DNA of 64,000 nucleotides from Sphagnum compactum (lineage: Eukaryota; Bryophyta; Sphagnopsida; Sphagnales), in contig OZ234503.1 of the NCBI GenBank assembly GCA_965153455.1, positions 13,149,118 through 13,213,117 on the forward strand. Direction: 5' to 3'. This document shows, one piece after another, positions 13,601 to 25,194 of this stretch (position 1 is the stretch's first letter; each line of letters begins with the position of its first letter). Below the pieces are notes generated by a model. It worked only from the letters and a program-made list of their open reading frames with translations. It made no database searches and was not told the origin of the DNA. The position numbers and the translations under genes are program-made.

Positions 13601-14721
13601 TTGTACAAACACAAAGCATTGAACTTCATCACAAAGCAGGCACATTCCTGTATCCAAATTCTCTTCTACTCTGCTCCTGCCTTCATAGGTATCTAAAGCT
13701 TCATGCCTGAAATCAAACCTTCAGCATTCACCCAATGACCCTGAAAAGATCCAAACTTCAGATCTGATCATAGAAGTATCGTCACTACAATTCACGAAGA
13801 AGCACAACATGACCCGAGTACATTCTTGTATCCAAGTTCTTCTACACTTCTCCCTATTGCATTAATTATAGGTATTTCAAGCTTCATGCCTGAAATTGAA
13901 CCTGCAGCATTCACCCAATGACCCTGAAAAGATCCAGATATCGGATCTGATCATAAAAGTATCATCACTGCAATTCACGAAGAAGCACAACCTGACCCAA
14001 GTACATTCTTGTATCCAATTTTGTCTACTCTGCTCCTTCTTGCATTAATTACAGGTATCTCAAGCAGGTTATCTCAAGCTTCATATCTGAAATCGAAATC
14101 TGCAGCATTCATGCAATGACCCTGAAACAGATCCAGACTTTGGATCCAATAATAAAAGCATTGTCACTACAATTCACAAAGAAGCACAACCTGGCCTGAG
14201 TAGATTCTTGTATCCAAGATCTTCTACTCTTCTCCTTGCATTAATTACACATATCTCAAGCTTCATGCCTGTAATCAAACCTGCAGCATTCATGCAATGA
14301 CCCTAAACGGATCCAGACTTTGGATATCCGTTTCCGAATTGCAGACAGATGTGTCGAGCTCTTGAGCCTTTCTTAACTGGATGATAGTATCCAATGGTTG
14401 GAGGCAGATCAGAAACATTGGGGGAGGAAGGAACAGAACAGCACAAGCATGAAGTTTTCTTAATACAAAACACCAATGTTTCTCAGGTGTGTTGAGAGAG
14501 AGGAAAAACATTACCAGATTGCTGTTGCACTTCTCGAGATTCAAGGTTTTGACTGCCACAACCTCGTTCAAAGGAACACATATTGCCCTGTACACAATTG
14601 CACTGGCGCCCTGCCCTATTTCCTCGAAAAGCTTGTAGTCTGACGCCACCAAAGGGAATCCTTTCCGAGTCTCTCCTCCTCCCTGTTGTGACGACCTCTC
14701 CATCATGACTCCTCCAGTCAT
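1601..14721 (-). CDS. STE20/GCK-like serine/threonine kinase (plant SPAK/OSR1/Fray-like, BLUS1-related)
   Basis: Multi-exon kinase gene. Coding exons read on the minus strand: 14721-14515, 13471-13217, 12886-12762, 12414-12370, 11939-11858, 11540-11472, 11021-10851, 10509-10444, 10190-10122, 9967-9786, 7790-7548, 7159-7017, 6804-6701, 3229-3116, 2997-2946, 2620-2562, 2305-2254, 1684-1601 (TAA). The kinase domain starts near residue 30: glycine loop GQGASAIVY (36-44), lysine in AVK (58), catalytic HRDVK (150-154), DFG (170-172), activation loop with [12 protein letters not shown] around 189-200. A regulatory tail follows, rich in charged and Ser/Arg residues, with [10 protein letters not shown] and a C-terminal coiled coil. 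Phases agree except between 2946 and 2620, where a microexon is probably missing; the links 9786 to 7790 and 6701 to 3229 fit in phase but span introns of 2.0 and 3.5 kb and may hide exons. Resolved length is about 706 codons, as expected for this family. Animal relatives phosphorylate ion cotransporters and Arabidopsis BLUS1 acts in blue-light stomatal opening; the role here is inference. Confidence 0.9.
2254..3229 (-). other. C-terminal coiled-coil exons of the kinase gene
   Basis: Four exons lie here. 3229-3116 encodes a segment with [15 protein letters not shown]. 2997-2946 starts [14 protein letters not shown]. 2620-2562 encodes [19 protein letters not shown]. 2305-2254 contains [15 protein letters not shown]. 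The last exon (1684-1601) adds [18 protein letters not shown] and the stop. This order matches the coiled-coil tail I know from plant Fray-like kinases, which ties these distant pieces to the kinase domain more than 4 kb upstream. Exon 2997-2946 ends in phase 1 whereas exon 2620 needs phase 0, so one small exon is unplaced. Confidence 0.78.
10628..10766. repeat. ~36-bp tandem repeat in a kinase intron
   Basis: Nearly four copies of a unit containing atctcacaaatagat and tgtagaacatgtcac stand head to tail in the intron between kinase exons 10851 and 10509. The first three are almost identical; the last (ending near 10766) is diverged. No coding frame is affected. Confidence 0.85.
13585..14345. 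repeat. ~180-bp tandem array filling kinase intron 1
   Basis: Four degenerate copies of a ~180-bp unit fill most of intron 1 (13472-14514). Landmarks recur at 13649, 13827, 14008 and 14208 (ttgtatccaa followed by a ttctact-rich stretch). Each copy also holds cttcatgcctgaaatc, tgaccctgaaa and attcacgaagaagcac variants. Spacing is 178, 181 and 200 bp. The array ends just before the donor of the first coding exon. Confidence 0.85.
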
Positions 14722-14760
14722 GCTTGAGATCTATTACCGCCGCGCGAAGGTCAGCTAACG

Positions 14761-14791
<31 letters not shown>

Positions 14792-15400
14792 GCAGCAGCA
14801 GCAGCAGCAGCTCCTCCACTCACAGACTTCTCTTCTCCCCGTGTGTTTTGTTTTCTTCTTCCCTAAGGAAAACAAGATCCAAGTCCTTTTATCTATAACA
14901 ACATCCTTCTGAGATCCACGAGCATTTCCGGATACCTACTTTCTTCGCCGCAGTGAATGGAATTCTTCGTGTTCGCTGCTTTCTACAACGTTGATTTCTT
15001 CGCATCCTGTTGTGTTTTTCCTCACAGAAAGGAAGCAAGAGGAAGAAGATTGCTTGCTTGCTTGCTTGCAATTTGACGAGGAAATCGCATCAAACTCCGG
15101 GGGTTTATTGCACACAGAACTCGATGCAGAATCAAAATAGCGCACCTGCGAGAGCTCGAAATATCCACTCGCTGACTGAAACTGACGAAGGAGAGAGAGA
15201 GAGTTTAGAGAGAGCTTGCGCACATGCGCAGAGGAAAACGACGTCCGCTTAGACTGAACGCGGAAAGGAGCTCTCGGAAGACAGACACGCGCAGGCTTCC
15301 GCTGCTCTCAGAGGCCTCTCAGAGGCCGAAAGATGCACCAAGAAGCTCGGTGCCTTCTAGCATTGAAAAAGGCAACACTCTCCTGACAAATTGTAGATTT
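14722..15400 (-). promoter_or_regulatory. 5' UTR and promoter region of the kinase gene
   Basis: Directly upstream of the kinase ATG lie a (CT)n tract (14766-14791) and a (CAG)n tract (14793-14810); on the gene strand these read (GA)n and (CTG)n. Such GA/CT repeats are common in plant 5' UTRs. GC content is higher than in the spacer beyond. I cannot fix a TATA box or transcription start. Confidence 0.5.
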
Positions 15401-17463
15401 CTAGCTGATTTGCATGTCTCAGACCTGATCAGGGTTTCACAAAGAGACAGGCCTAGCAGTAGTAGTAGTAGTAGTAGTAGTGCAGCTCAACCAACACGGC
15501 TGCTGGCAGGTGCAACAGGAAAGTGGCTGTGGAAGTGTTGTGAATGGACAACAAAGTCCATGAAATCGCCCTCCAGCAAACTGTGCAACACACAAAACGT
15601 ACTGGAAAAGAGAAAGAGAAAACGAAAACTCCCCGCGAGGAAGAAAAGAAAGAGATTGAGCGGTGAAGGAACAAGCGCAACAACCTTGCGCGTCAGCTCT
15701 GTCGCTAATCAACCCTCCATATCAGGCACTGGACGGCAAGCGACCGAGCGACCGAGCGACCGAGCGACCGAGCGACCGAGCCTTTGGTAGCAACCAGTTG
15801 CGAATCCCGTATCCTCTGCACGGAAGAAGGCACATCAGCGAAAAAAAAGGGATTTTTTCTTGCTTCCTTCAAGACACCGATCTGAAGCTTGGAGAAGCGA
15901 AATGCGCTTGGGAAATTCCTCTGCCCGCAGTGACTACTGCTACAGTGGAGCTCGCAGGGGGAAGCGAGGCAGGCAAGCAAAGCTTCGTCTTCTTCTTCTT
16001 CTTCTTCTTCTTCTTCAGAGGTTGCTGCTGCCATCGCCATAGCTAACTCCAGGTTTTTAACTCCGAGTTTAACTTGAATCGCATTAACCACAGTTACTTT
16101 TGGGGATTCCCTCTTCACTGGGGGCGCTGGATTTCCGCCTATATTCGCTTTCTGTTCCCAATGCGTTCTAAACAGTGGATTTATTTTTTTGGTTGGCGAA
16201 TTTTCGCAACTCGGCGAGTTTTTTTTCAGAAAAAGAAAAATAAACAAGAAAATTTCGGGGGTTTCTTCGCCATTTTTTGAAATAAAAAATAATTAAATTA
16301 GCCACATATAGACATAGGCACTTCCTAGGTCGCCACTTGTAGTAACACTTTTGTAAAAATGCAACAGCCCACCTAGGACAGTCGCCATTTTAATGCTGGA
16401 GATCCTCGCCAGCAGACTTACTTGAGGAATTTGAAAACAAAAGCAAAAAAAAAAAAACCCTGCTCCCAAGGCCGGCCGGCCACCAAGTTCTAATATTTAA
16501 CCTGGGTTTTTTCTTTTCAATTTTGTGCGGTAGGTGAACTGGCGATCATCCACAAAAGGAATGAGCCAAATTTGGCTAAAGGTCATGAAGGGAAAGTAGA
16601 AATATTTTAGAAACTTGCTTTGTTTTGGCAACCTCCTCAGGAAAGTATTTTCTAAATGGCGAATTCAGAAGAAAAAAAATTTGTCCTCAAAATATGGCCA
16701 CGTTTGGCTTTTTGTTTCCAAAAAAAGATCCTTAGTACCCCTAGCACTATATTATTTTTCTAACCACCATGTGAAGTTTCAAACACCCCCAAAAAAAAAA
16801 AAAAAAAAGAAAACCAAAAACATCACATGGGTTCTAAGTTCTAATGTTCTAACCAATCACAACATGATGTTTTTTTTTTTGTCTTAATTCGTACTGATTG
16901 CAATTATTATTAGCTTTTAGGGGGTGCACTTTGGTCTAGGGAACCCCTAACTGAACACAAGAATTCGAGGTTTTCGAGAGAGAAAGGGCTTTTGAGTAAT
17001 TTAATTGCACCTTCCCCTGGACCATTTCAAAGCGTAGGTGGGTCCCATAGCAGCATGTTAAGGTGGAATAAAGGAATAAACCCCGACCCGACGGTTCCTC
17101 TAAAATTTCAAGAACCGGCTAACACCAATACCAAAAAAACCTCTTTCTCCCCCCCCCCCCTCCCACCCCCACAAAAATACATCCGGGGAATATAATAAGC
17201 ATAGTATTAATGCATATGTACATGTGATGAAAAAAAATTCCATTCGCTTAGCCTTACCTCTTATACTCTTGTTTGAAAGTGGTTTTTTTTTTTGCCACTT
17301 GGTGACCCAAAAAATGGGTGAAGGGCCAAAAGAATTTTTTTTTGAAAAAACTTGCACAATTTTACAATATTATCAGAAATTCTTCTCAAATTGACATATT
17401 TAGACATTAGTTCCTAGCTTATCTCCAAGAGCATAAGAGGTTTCTTAACATTTCCTACTTAAG
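15401..17463. other. Microsatellite-rich spacer, no supported gene
   Basis: Contains (TAG)n at 15456-15481, an 8-bp repeat gcgaccga in about five copies at 15739-15780, and (CTT)n at 15984-16016, then homopolymer-rich DNA. Open frames on both strands over 15400-16250 come from these simple repeats and look like no known protein. A divergent plus-strand transcript is possible but unsupported. Confidence 0.5.
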
Positions 17464-17672
17464 GTGCATTCACACTTGGTGTTAGGGAGTCTAGTGTTGA
17501 GTCACCTAACACCGCGCTAGTCATTTACGACTTACACCAACTTAGCATGAACATTTTATGTTAAGTTAACATTCACTTAACATTAATCTATCGACCATTT
17601 AACATTGGGTGGCACCTAGGATGCCACCTAGATTTTCATTTAACACTGACTTAACATCAAGTGTGAATGCAC
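17464..17672. mobile_element. MITE-like element, ~209 bp
   Basis: The ends are inverted repeats: gtgcattcacacttggtgtt at the left and aacatcaagtgtgaatgcac at the right (19 of 20 match). The interior repeats taacatt and ccacctag motifs. No coding capacity. The flanks (ttaag and ttag) are compatible with a short target duplication but do not prove it. Confidence 0.65.
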
Positions 17673-18298
17673 TTAGTAACCAAACTTGGTTTAAAACATT
17701 TTTGTGGATGGTGGAGAGCCCCCACCTACCTCACAAAATTGGGGGAAAAAAAAAACCTTTGCTTTTGTCCTCACAAAAATTATCCATTTAAAACATTTTT
17801 TTCTTTCAAAAATTGGAGACAAAAAAGCACTGGAAGGAATTTTTCCTAGTGTATTTGGAGAACACCTTATACCCATTAATAAAACCCTTTTTCCCTCAAA
17901 AAAAGGTCACTTTACACCCTAAAAAGAATCCCTCTTACACCCACTACTACCTATGGCCAGCAAATAGAACCCCCCTATTTCAGTAATGTCCCCACCCCCA
18001 CTTCCAATTCGACAAAAACATGTTGGGAGAACCTGAGAAGGCTATTTTATTGGGTTTGTCCCAAATGGGAGAGAGGCATTGGGGGACACTTTTGAGCGAA
18101 TATAGTGACTTAGAGAGTGAGTGATGATATTAAATCCTGCATGCAAAAATGTTCATAATATATTCTTAATGAATGAAAGTGCGTAAAGTGAGTAAAAATA
18201 ACATAAAAATATATGTAATACCTAGTTAAAACAAAATGCAATTAGAATGAGGAAAACTAAAGGTTTAAAAAAAAACATGGTAAAGGCTTCAAATAGTA

Positions 18299-18714
18299 GA
18301 GTTATCCGTAAAGTAAGAAAAATACAGCACCAGAACTCTGAGTTTGGTCATACACAAGGTGAGATTCAAAAAACACCTGCAAACAAGTACAGTAGCATTC
18401 AACGGGGGATGAAACTCAGAAAACCATCAATCAATTTTGGTGGTAAACTGAGTTTCATCCTGTCTTCCTTTTTTCCTGAGCTCCTCCACAGCCGAGTTTT
18501 CACTGCTCCTAACTGTACAACTATTATAATTAGTTTCGAACACTTAGTGCATTAAATGCTGAGTGGTATCAGCATTTCATACTGAGTTGCAGCATTTCAT
18601 GCTGAGATTTATTAAATTGTCTTTACTTTGCCGATGATATCACTGGAAGAGGCGATAGGAAGTGAAAGGAGGCCCAAAGAGAGGTCGAAGAGAGGGTTAC
18701 TTTACGGATAACTC
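18299..18714. mobile_element. Small inverted-repeat element, ~416 bp
   Basis: Bounded by a perfect 18-bp inverted repeat: gagttatccgtaaagtaa at 18299-18316 and its complement at 18697-18714. Flanking caaatagta and caataggta are similar and could be a decayed 9-bp target duplication, as Mutator-type elements make. Inside is a 13-bp hairpin arm (ggatgaaactcag near 18408, complement near 18448) and a repeated gcatttcat motif near 18570-18600. No protein is encoded. Confidence 0.6.
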
Positions 18715-18719
18715 CAATA

Positions 18720-19200
18720 GGTACAAAACAACCAGAAAAGTTTTTAGAATAGAAGGTTAAAAAAATCATTATAAAATCCAAAAACAGTAGTTATTACAAA
18801 ATGCACTGAAATTTTTTAAGTAATAGTAAATAATCATGGTAAAACTTTAAAACAGTAAATGCAACTTGCCACACAACCCGAAAGTTAAAAAAGTAAAAGT
18901 AAAAAAACCATGGAAAAAGACAAAAACAGTGAGAACAAAACAACCAGAAAATTGGAAAAGTAAAGTAAGAAAATCAGGGTAAAGGTCAAAAGACAGTAAG
19001 TACAAAATCACCCCAAAAAATAAGTGAACAGAGAATCATGGTAAAAGACCAGAACAAAACAACCAGGAAATTGAAAAAGTAAAGTAAGAAAATCAGGGTA
19101 AAGGTCAAAAACAGTAAGTACAAAATCACCCAAAAATAAAGTAAAGAGAGAATCACGGTAAAAGATCAAAACAAGGAGTAATAAAAAAACAAACTGAAAA
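18720..19200. repeat. ~120-bp purine-rich tandem array
   Basis: Two good copies start at aacaaaacaaccag (about 18933 and 19053), each followed by gtaaagtaagaaaatcaggg, an acagtaagtacaaaatcacc motif and a gagaatcatggtaaaag-type motif. More diverged copies lie before (from 18721) and after (to about 19200). The strand bias is strongly purine. Confidence 0.75.
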
Positions 19201-21170
19201 TAAAGAATTGATGTAAATCATTCGTGGTAACGGTACCAATGGTAAATAAAAAGCAAAAGTGCAGGAAAATGTAAACGTAAAAAGTAGAAACAATCAAGAA
19301 AATAAAAGTTACTTTTGCAAGAGTGAAAAAATAAAAATAGGTGATAAGAAATTTTTAAATAAGGAATAAAAAAAAGTGCAAATAGTTCTCAAGGGACAAA
19401 ACCTCAAAAGTTAACTTTTCTTTAGATTCGGTAGAAATGAATGTGCAACACTAAAATCTATGAATGTTGGATTTTCAAATAAAGTGAATTTTCAAATGAA
19501 AATAAAGATTCCAAAGGCTTTTTTCTCGAAGTCCCACATGTCACATGGTCCTAGATTTTAGGTTTTAAATCACCAAAAGTTCAAGAAAATTGGAATATAT
19601 TTCTTTATTTATTTATTTATTTATATTTATATTATAGGAAAGAGAAAAAACAATTGAAAGTTACTACACCTTTGTTTAAAGGCATAACGCCTTAGAACTA
19701 ATTTGCTTTAAAAAGTTTCAAGAAATCAACCAATCTACTCCCCTAAAAACTAGACCTCAAACCACATCTTGTTTGTTAATCATAGTCATTTGGCCTCATA
19801 TGGCTACATCATTATTACAAACCATGATTTTTAGGCTACTAGCATTGTGACCAAATAAAATGTGAAATTGAGTTTACTAGTCTAAAATGACTTACTATGT
19901 CCATTTTGACTTACATGAAAATTAAGTATGTTTTTATGACTAAGAAAATTGTCACATTACTCAAATCAAACATAGTCCTTTACACATGGTAGATGTGGCA
20001 TGTACATAGATTTTTAGAGTTTGATTATTGTGATGGAAATGAGTCATTCAAACTATGACATGAATTGCCACATTTCATATGTGACCACAATGTTACATTG
20101 GGTATTATTCTCAATGTTATTTATGTATTATGTGCATTAGAATATAAAACATTTATCGTGTAATTATATTGAAGTAAATTACTTTAGAAATAATAATAGT
20201 ATGTGGTTTTCATATTATTAAAGTATCTCATATTTCAAAATGTAATTTCAAAAAGCATTCAAGTGATTGCTAAAAAAAGTAGTGAGTTTGTTTGTCAAGA
20301 TGATGTAGCGAACTAAAATGGGTTACAAAAGGCAATGGGATTTTAATCCATGATTTTTAGCATGGCTAAAAATTATTCATGACACAAAACAACAAATTAT
20401 GTTATTCTTTGAAGAGGTGGATAATTATTGTACATGATTATGTCACTTTCATAAAATTTAAAGTCATTTTAAAAATAACAACAATAACACTTGTTACAGT
20501 GCTTGTGCTTTTGAATATTATAATACCTAGCCTAGTTAAGCATTTTAATTTAGAAAAATGTATGCATGCCAAGCCAAAAATCAAAATGAAACTACCTTCA
20601 TTATTTAGTATAATGTTAAATAGCAAAATATTCTTATTATTTATTAGACACATTGTTACCAAATCAATTGAGTACTATGGTATTTTATATTCATGATATT
20701 CATTTTAAATTGTTCCACGGCATGTTCGCATAACATATTAAAACCATTATTGTATAAACAAAATAAAAACTCACAACATTTGTATAATTGTAAACCTTAA
20801 AACATGAAAAACCAAATAATGAATGCATTTGTTGTGAATGCACCCAAACCACATGTAACCCTAAAATGAATTCTGGCCAACACAAAAACAAAAGCAATTA
20901 ACCCATGAGCAACACCCTTAAATGGTTCATAAATCAAAAACATTCAAATCATCCTTGACTCATATGCAACTACCACATATTGTATTCCACATACGGCAAA
21001 GATAGATAAATCAATAACAAGTTAATTACATTCAATTTTGAAAAACTTGGTCTTTGATCTTGAACATGTCAAAACACATTGCTTGAAATATATTGTTTTA
21101 TCTTGCATTAAAAAAAACCTATATTTATTATATCTATATTGTAATGAAAAAATTAAAATCAATAATGAAT
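19201..21170. other. AT-rich spacer
   Basis: Very AT-rich DNA with a (TTTA)n stretch near 19600-19625. No frame resembles a known protein and I see no splice-supported gene. Confidence 0.5.
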
Positions 21171-21173
21171 AGA

Positions 21174-21464
21174 TTACATCACAAACATACCAACATCATT
21201 AATTCATTCAAATTCATGTGAAATTTGTTATTTCTTAGATTTGTGTTTTTTGCACATGGATGTTGTGTGTTTAAAACATAAATTATGCACGTTGAAATAG
21301 GATGAAATATTTTTAAATGGTTAAATACATTTCATCCTACTTATATGTGCATCATTCATATTTTAAACACACAACATTCATCTGCAGAAAATATGAACTC
21401 ATGAAAAAATGATTTTCACATGATTTCCATTATCAAGATGTGAGATGGGAAGTTTGTGATGTAA
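21174..21464. mobile_element. Foldback MITE, copy 1 (~291 bp)
   Basis: A long imperfect palindrome. The left arm runs from ttacatcacaaac (21174) through catgtgaaat to ttgtgtgtttaaaacat; the right arm mirrors it, ending gtttgtgatgtaa (21464). The centre holds aggatgaaat and its complement. Most of the element pairs with itself at roughly 80%. It is noncoding and related to the element at 23075. Confidence 0.7.
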
Positions 21465-23074
21465 AAAGAACTACACTTTTAAAATTACATCTTCAACAAC
21501 TAAAAGAAATTTGTCATTTCCATGTAATTATTCAAACATTCAATACAAATTCATTACTAAAGCATAATGACTAAATAAACCATGATCATGATAGTCAAAA
21601 TTTCCTTGTTTCATGTTTTTAAAAAACAATAGTATATAATTTATATAATGAAATACATGAATATATTGATACATCAAAATATAAATATATCAATGTCTAA
21701 TGGATAATAGAATAATAAATTGTAATGGTTCATAATACATTACAACATTTAATCCATACGCAAGAAAAGAAATCCACATAATGTGTTTATTTTAATCATT
21801 CAAGTTTTTACATTCCTCGAAGAACTTGAAATCCTTATCACATCATCACCAAATAATTGCCTTGCAATCATATTACAAGATTTTAACATAGATATTTTAA
21901 CATACAGTAATAAGATCAACAATGTACAAGCATTATGCAAATTCATGCACATGTTAACTTCAAATCTCAATTTCAACAAAGTATCACAAAAGCTTGTAGC
22001 TTCCAATTAGACCACATATGGACAAACATTACAAGTAATGAACATAAAGTTGGAGTCACCAAAACATATTAGCCTTATTTCCATAAACTAATGTACACAA
22101 CATACAAAAAAGTTACCAAACACCATTCCAGTGTTCAACCATCAACCAATATCATATATTTAAATGGAAAAAATACACAACACATATTCAATATGGACAT
22201 AGCCTCTTGTAGCATAGTTGTTTATTCTTGTCATGTAATATATATATATAAACAAACCAAGTACCACCTAAAGCTTGAAAGGGCCAATAATGGATGAAAG
22301 GAATATTATTTTCCATTGTGAATATAAAGCAAAGCAATATGTTTTTCCACTACTAATTCAAAACCCCCCTAGCATCCAACACATATTGGACATGTCCATC
22401 TTTGACTTCATCTTGTTTTTCTGTATTCCATTTTAAACAAAATGAGGTCCTAAAAATTGAGTATGAGAAAGTGGGATATGATGGCCACTACCACCAAAGC
22501 AATTTTACTAGTTCCATGTTGAACATATTTCCATTCTTCGATTTCATGTCTCATTTCTCTCTCATTCACACTCAATAAAGGCCCTTTCACATTAACATTC
22601 AAACTCACATTACTCACAAAAAATGATCATCCCAATGTTTAGATTTCTCTAAATGAAATGTTATTAGTTATACAATTTTTTTTGTACAAAATATGAATGA
22701 AATGGGATATCTTTCATATGTATAAAAAAAATTCAAATGTTGGGGAGACATCACCATTTATAAAAGCATATTTGTGTGTATATCTTAATGAATTCAATCA
22801 CCAATGTTATTATTATCATTTTTATGTAATTAGTTAATTACATTTAAATCCCATCATGTGACCAAAATAAATATTAATTTTTGTTAACATAAATGATTAT
22901 TAACATGTGTAAGATAACCAAATAATTCAAGATCCATATTATTTAAATAAGGAAATTTTTGTTCAAAATAAATTCCATAATTATTTTTAACATTCATAGC
23001 CTTCCACTTCACAGTGAAACAAGTTAATAAAGTTTTTTTAAAAACCATGCCATGTCGGCTATATTAGCCATTAA
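21465..23074. other. AT-rich spacer between two MITE copies
   Basis: Only short AT-rich open frames occur and none looks like a protein family. No further element boundary was recognised. Confidence 0.45.
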
Positions 23075-23372
23075 AATCAAAAATTTAACATATGACAAAT
23101 TAATAATGAAAATTGTGCAAAGTTCATTCATTCACAAGTTTGTACATTTTACACACAAATATAATGCATTGGAAACATGTTTGACACATGGGTAAATGTG
23201 TTGATGTATAAATTACAAACCTATAAATGAACAAATGTTAGACGAATTTCACATCTTCCTATAAAATTATCTTTTCAATGCACAATATCAATGTGTAAAA
23301 CATACAAATTATGAATGAATGAATTTTGCATGATTTTCATTAATAAATCGTGAGATGTTAAGTTTGTGATGA
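23075..23372. mobile_element. Foldback MITE, copy 2 (~298 bp)
   Basis: An inverted repeat pairs left-arm gttcattcattcacaa with right-arm gaatgaatgaattttgc and extends outward through taataatgaaaa and its counterpart. The right end (gtgagatgttaagtttgtgatg) closely matches the right end of the element at 21174 (gtgagatgggaagtttgtgatg), so the two are members of one family. Confidence 0.65.
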
Positions 23373-24585
23373 TTAGGATATTGACTACATTAAATGACAT
23401 AAACTTTGGACTATATGATTATATTTTGGTAATATGATTATATTATTACATGGTGTTGTGCTTGGTGGCACAATAGCACCCATATTATTTCAATGGTTGG
23501 TAAGTAGAAATGTTATCATAGGTCCTCTTTCTTTTCATGATATAATAATACCTATTTTTAACTCTCTATTATCGATTTTAGTTTATATACATTTTAGGGG
23601 ATTCATATGCTCTATGAATAAAACAAAAATGATCATTTTGGTAAGAGTAAGACCCATTTTATTACCTAACATAATTAGGAAAATATCCCCCCAAACTAGC
23701 TAAAAACACATTTATTTTTATTTTTATTTCCTATTTTCACTTTTTCATTTTCAAATTTATAGGAGACTTATCATATTTAAAATCTTTTTGTAGTGTGAAT
23801 TGTTGTGTATTATTTTTTATATTTCCTTTGTCATCTAATTATAGGCATGATAGGTTGACAAACAAGGAGCATAAGCTTAAAATAGAAGGAACTAAATTGT
23901 GTAAACATGCACAAACAAGAAAGCACCAAACATTTTATATTAAACTATATGAGATTTGGATTATTTGACTATATTTTGGTTATATGGTTATATTAATTTA
24001 CATGGCCAAATAGCCATAAAGCCTATATGGCATATACAACCAACATGGTATGTTATATAAAACCCATAGTTTTTATGGCCTACAAGTGTTTCTATGGTAC
24101 AATGTAGACAAAAAGTAGTCACAATTTGACATTTTTCGTTACAACACATTTGATATGTGTCTCTATAAATATTTGGAAAAGGTTTTTTCTTATGGAAATG
24201 TTATAATGTTGTGAAATTGGTGCATATATCAACAATTCAATCATCAATTGGAATATATTTTTAATTTGCAACAATGTGTCACAAACACTCACTACAAAAG
24301 TTGTCCATATACACTAAGTGATTTCACTGGATTTTGAATGAATTCACTAGTCTAGTGAACAGGGATTAGTGAACTACACTCACATTTTGTAGTATTGTTT
24401 ACAATGTAAGAAAAGGACAAAAATACTAGTTTTAATGGAAATTTGTCCATGAAATTTTGAACATATTAAAAACCCATCATAATGAATAATCTTCCACATC
24501 AAAATTTTCAAATTGTCATAAAGTCAAATAGTTTATGTTAAATTATTTAGAAATATTTAGTAGTGTATTATGTTAGTACTAGTCT
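23373..24585. other. AT-rich spacer
   Basis: No gene supported. An 89-codon frame at 23434-23703 has hydrophobic stretches but resembles nothing I know and lies in DNA of the same AT-rich composition as its surroundings. Confidence 0.4.
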
Positions 24586-25130
24586 GAACCCCGTGCCTAA
24601 TGCACAGGTGTGTGTGCATTTGACAATACATATTGCGCAAAAATTTCAAATTCGGTGGAGATCCATGATCCAAAGCAATGTGCGCTTGCAAGGAGATTTT
24701 TGCGCACTGCAGTGAGCATCATGGAGGAGCGTAAAGTACCGGGATTGAAACTCTTTGAATTCGTGGGTGCCTGAAAGGATCGAAGAAGTAGCGTGTAACT
24801 GAATTTCGAACTCCTCAAATCCGCGGGCAGGCGGGCGGGTGAACGTTGCGTTAGTCTTTGAAAAAAAGCCGCTTCGCTTCACCCGACCGATTCGTTTTGT
24901 CACGGACGAAATAAGATCAGATGACAACACGCGAGGATTTTGCTTGCAAAGAGATCGCTTGAAGCACATTACCGTCCTTGGCACCAGATCGGAGAGCCTG
25001 AAAACACACCGTGCAAGAAAGCAATAACTCAGACCCTTCTCGGCGAATGCGTTCAAAGAACACGAAAAACTTGAAAAGAAGTTAGCTCCCTTGAGCTCGC
25101 TGCCCTGTAGTAGTAGCAGCAGAAGGGACT

Positions 25131-25194
<64 letters not shown>

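Noticed and set aside
13585-14345. Possible CRISPR-like array
   Set aside because: Units are adjacent degenerate ~180-bp repeats without short identical repeats and unique spacers, inside a plant intron.
15224-16247. Overlapping frames of 188 and 180 codons on opposite strands
   Set aside because: Both are built on simple repeats (TAG, CTT and the 8-bp gcgaccga repeat) in a GC-richer gene-start zone; no conserved motif or splice structure.
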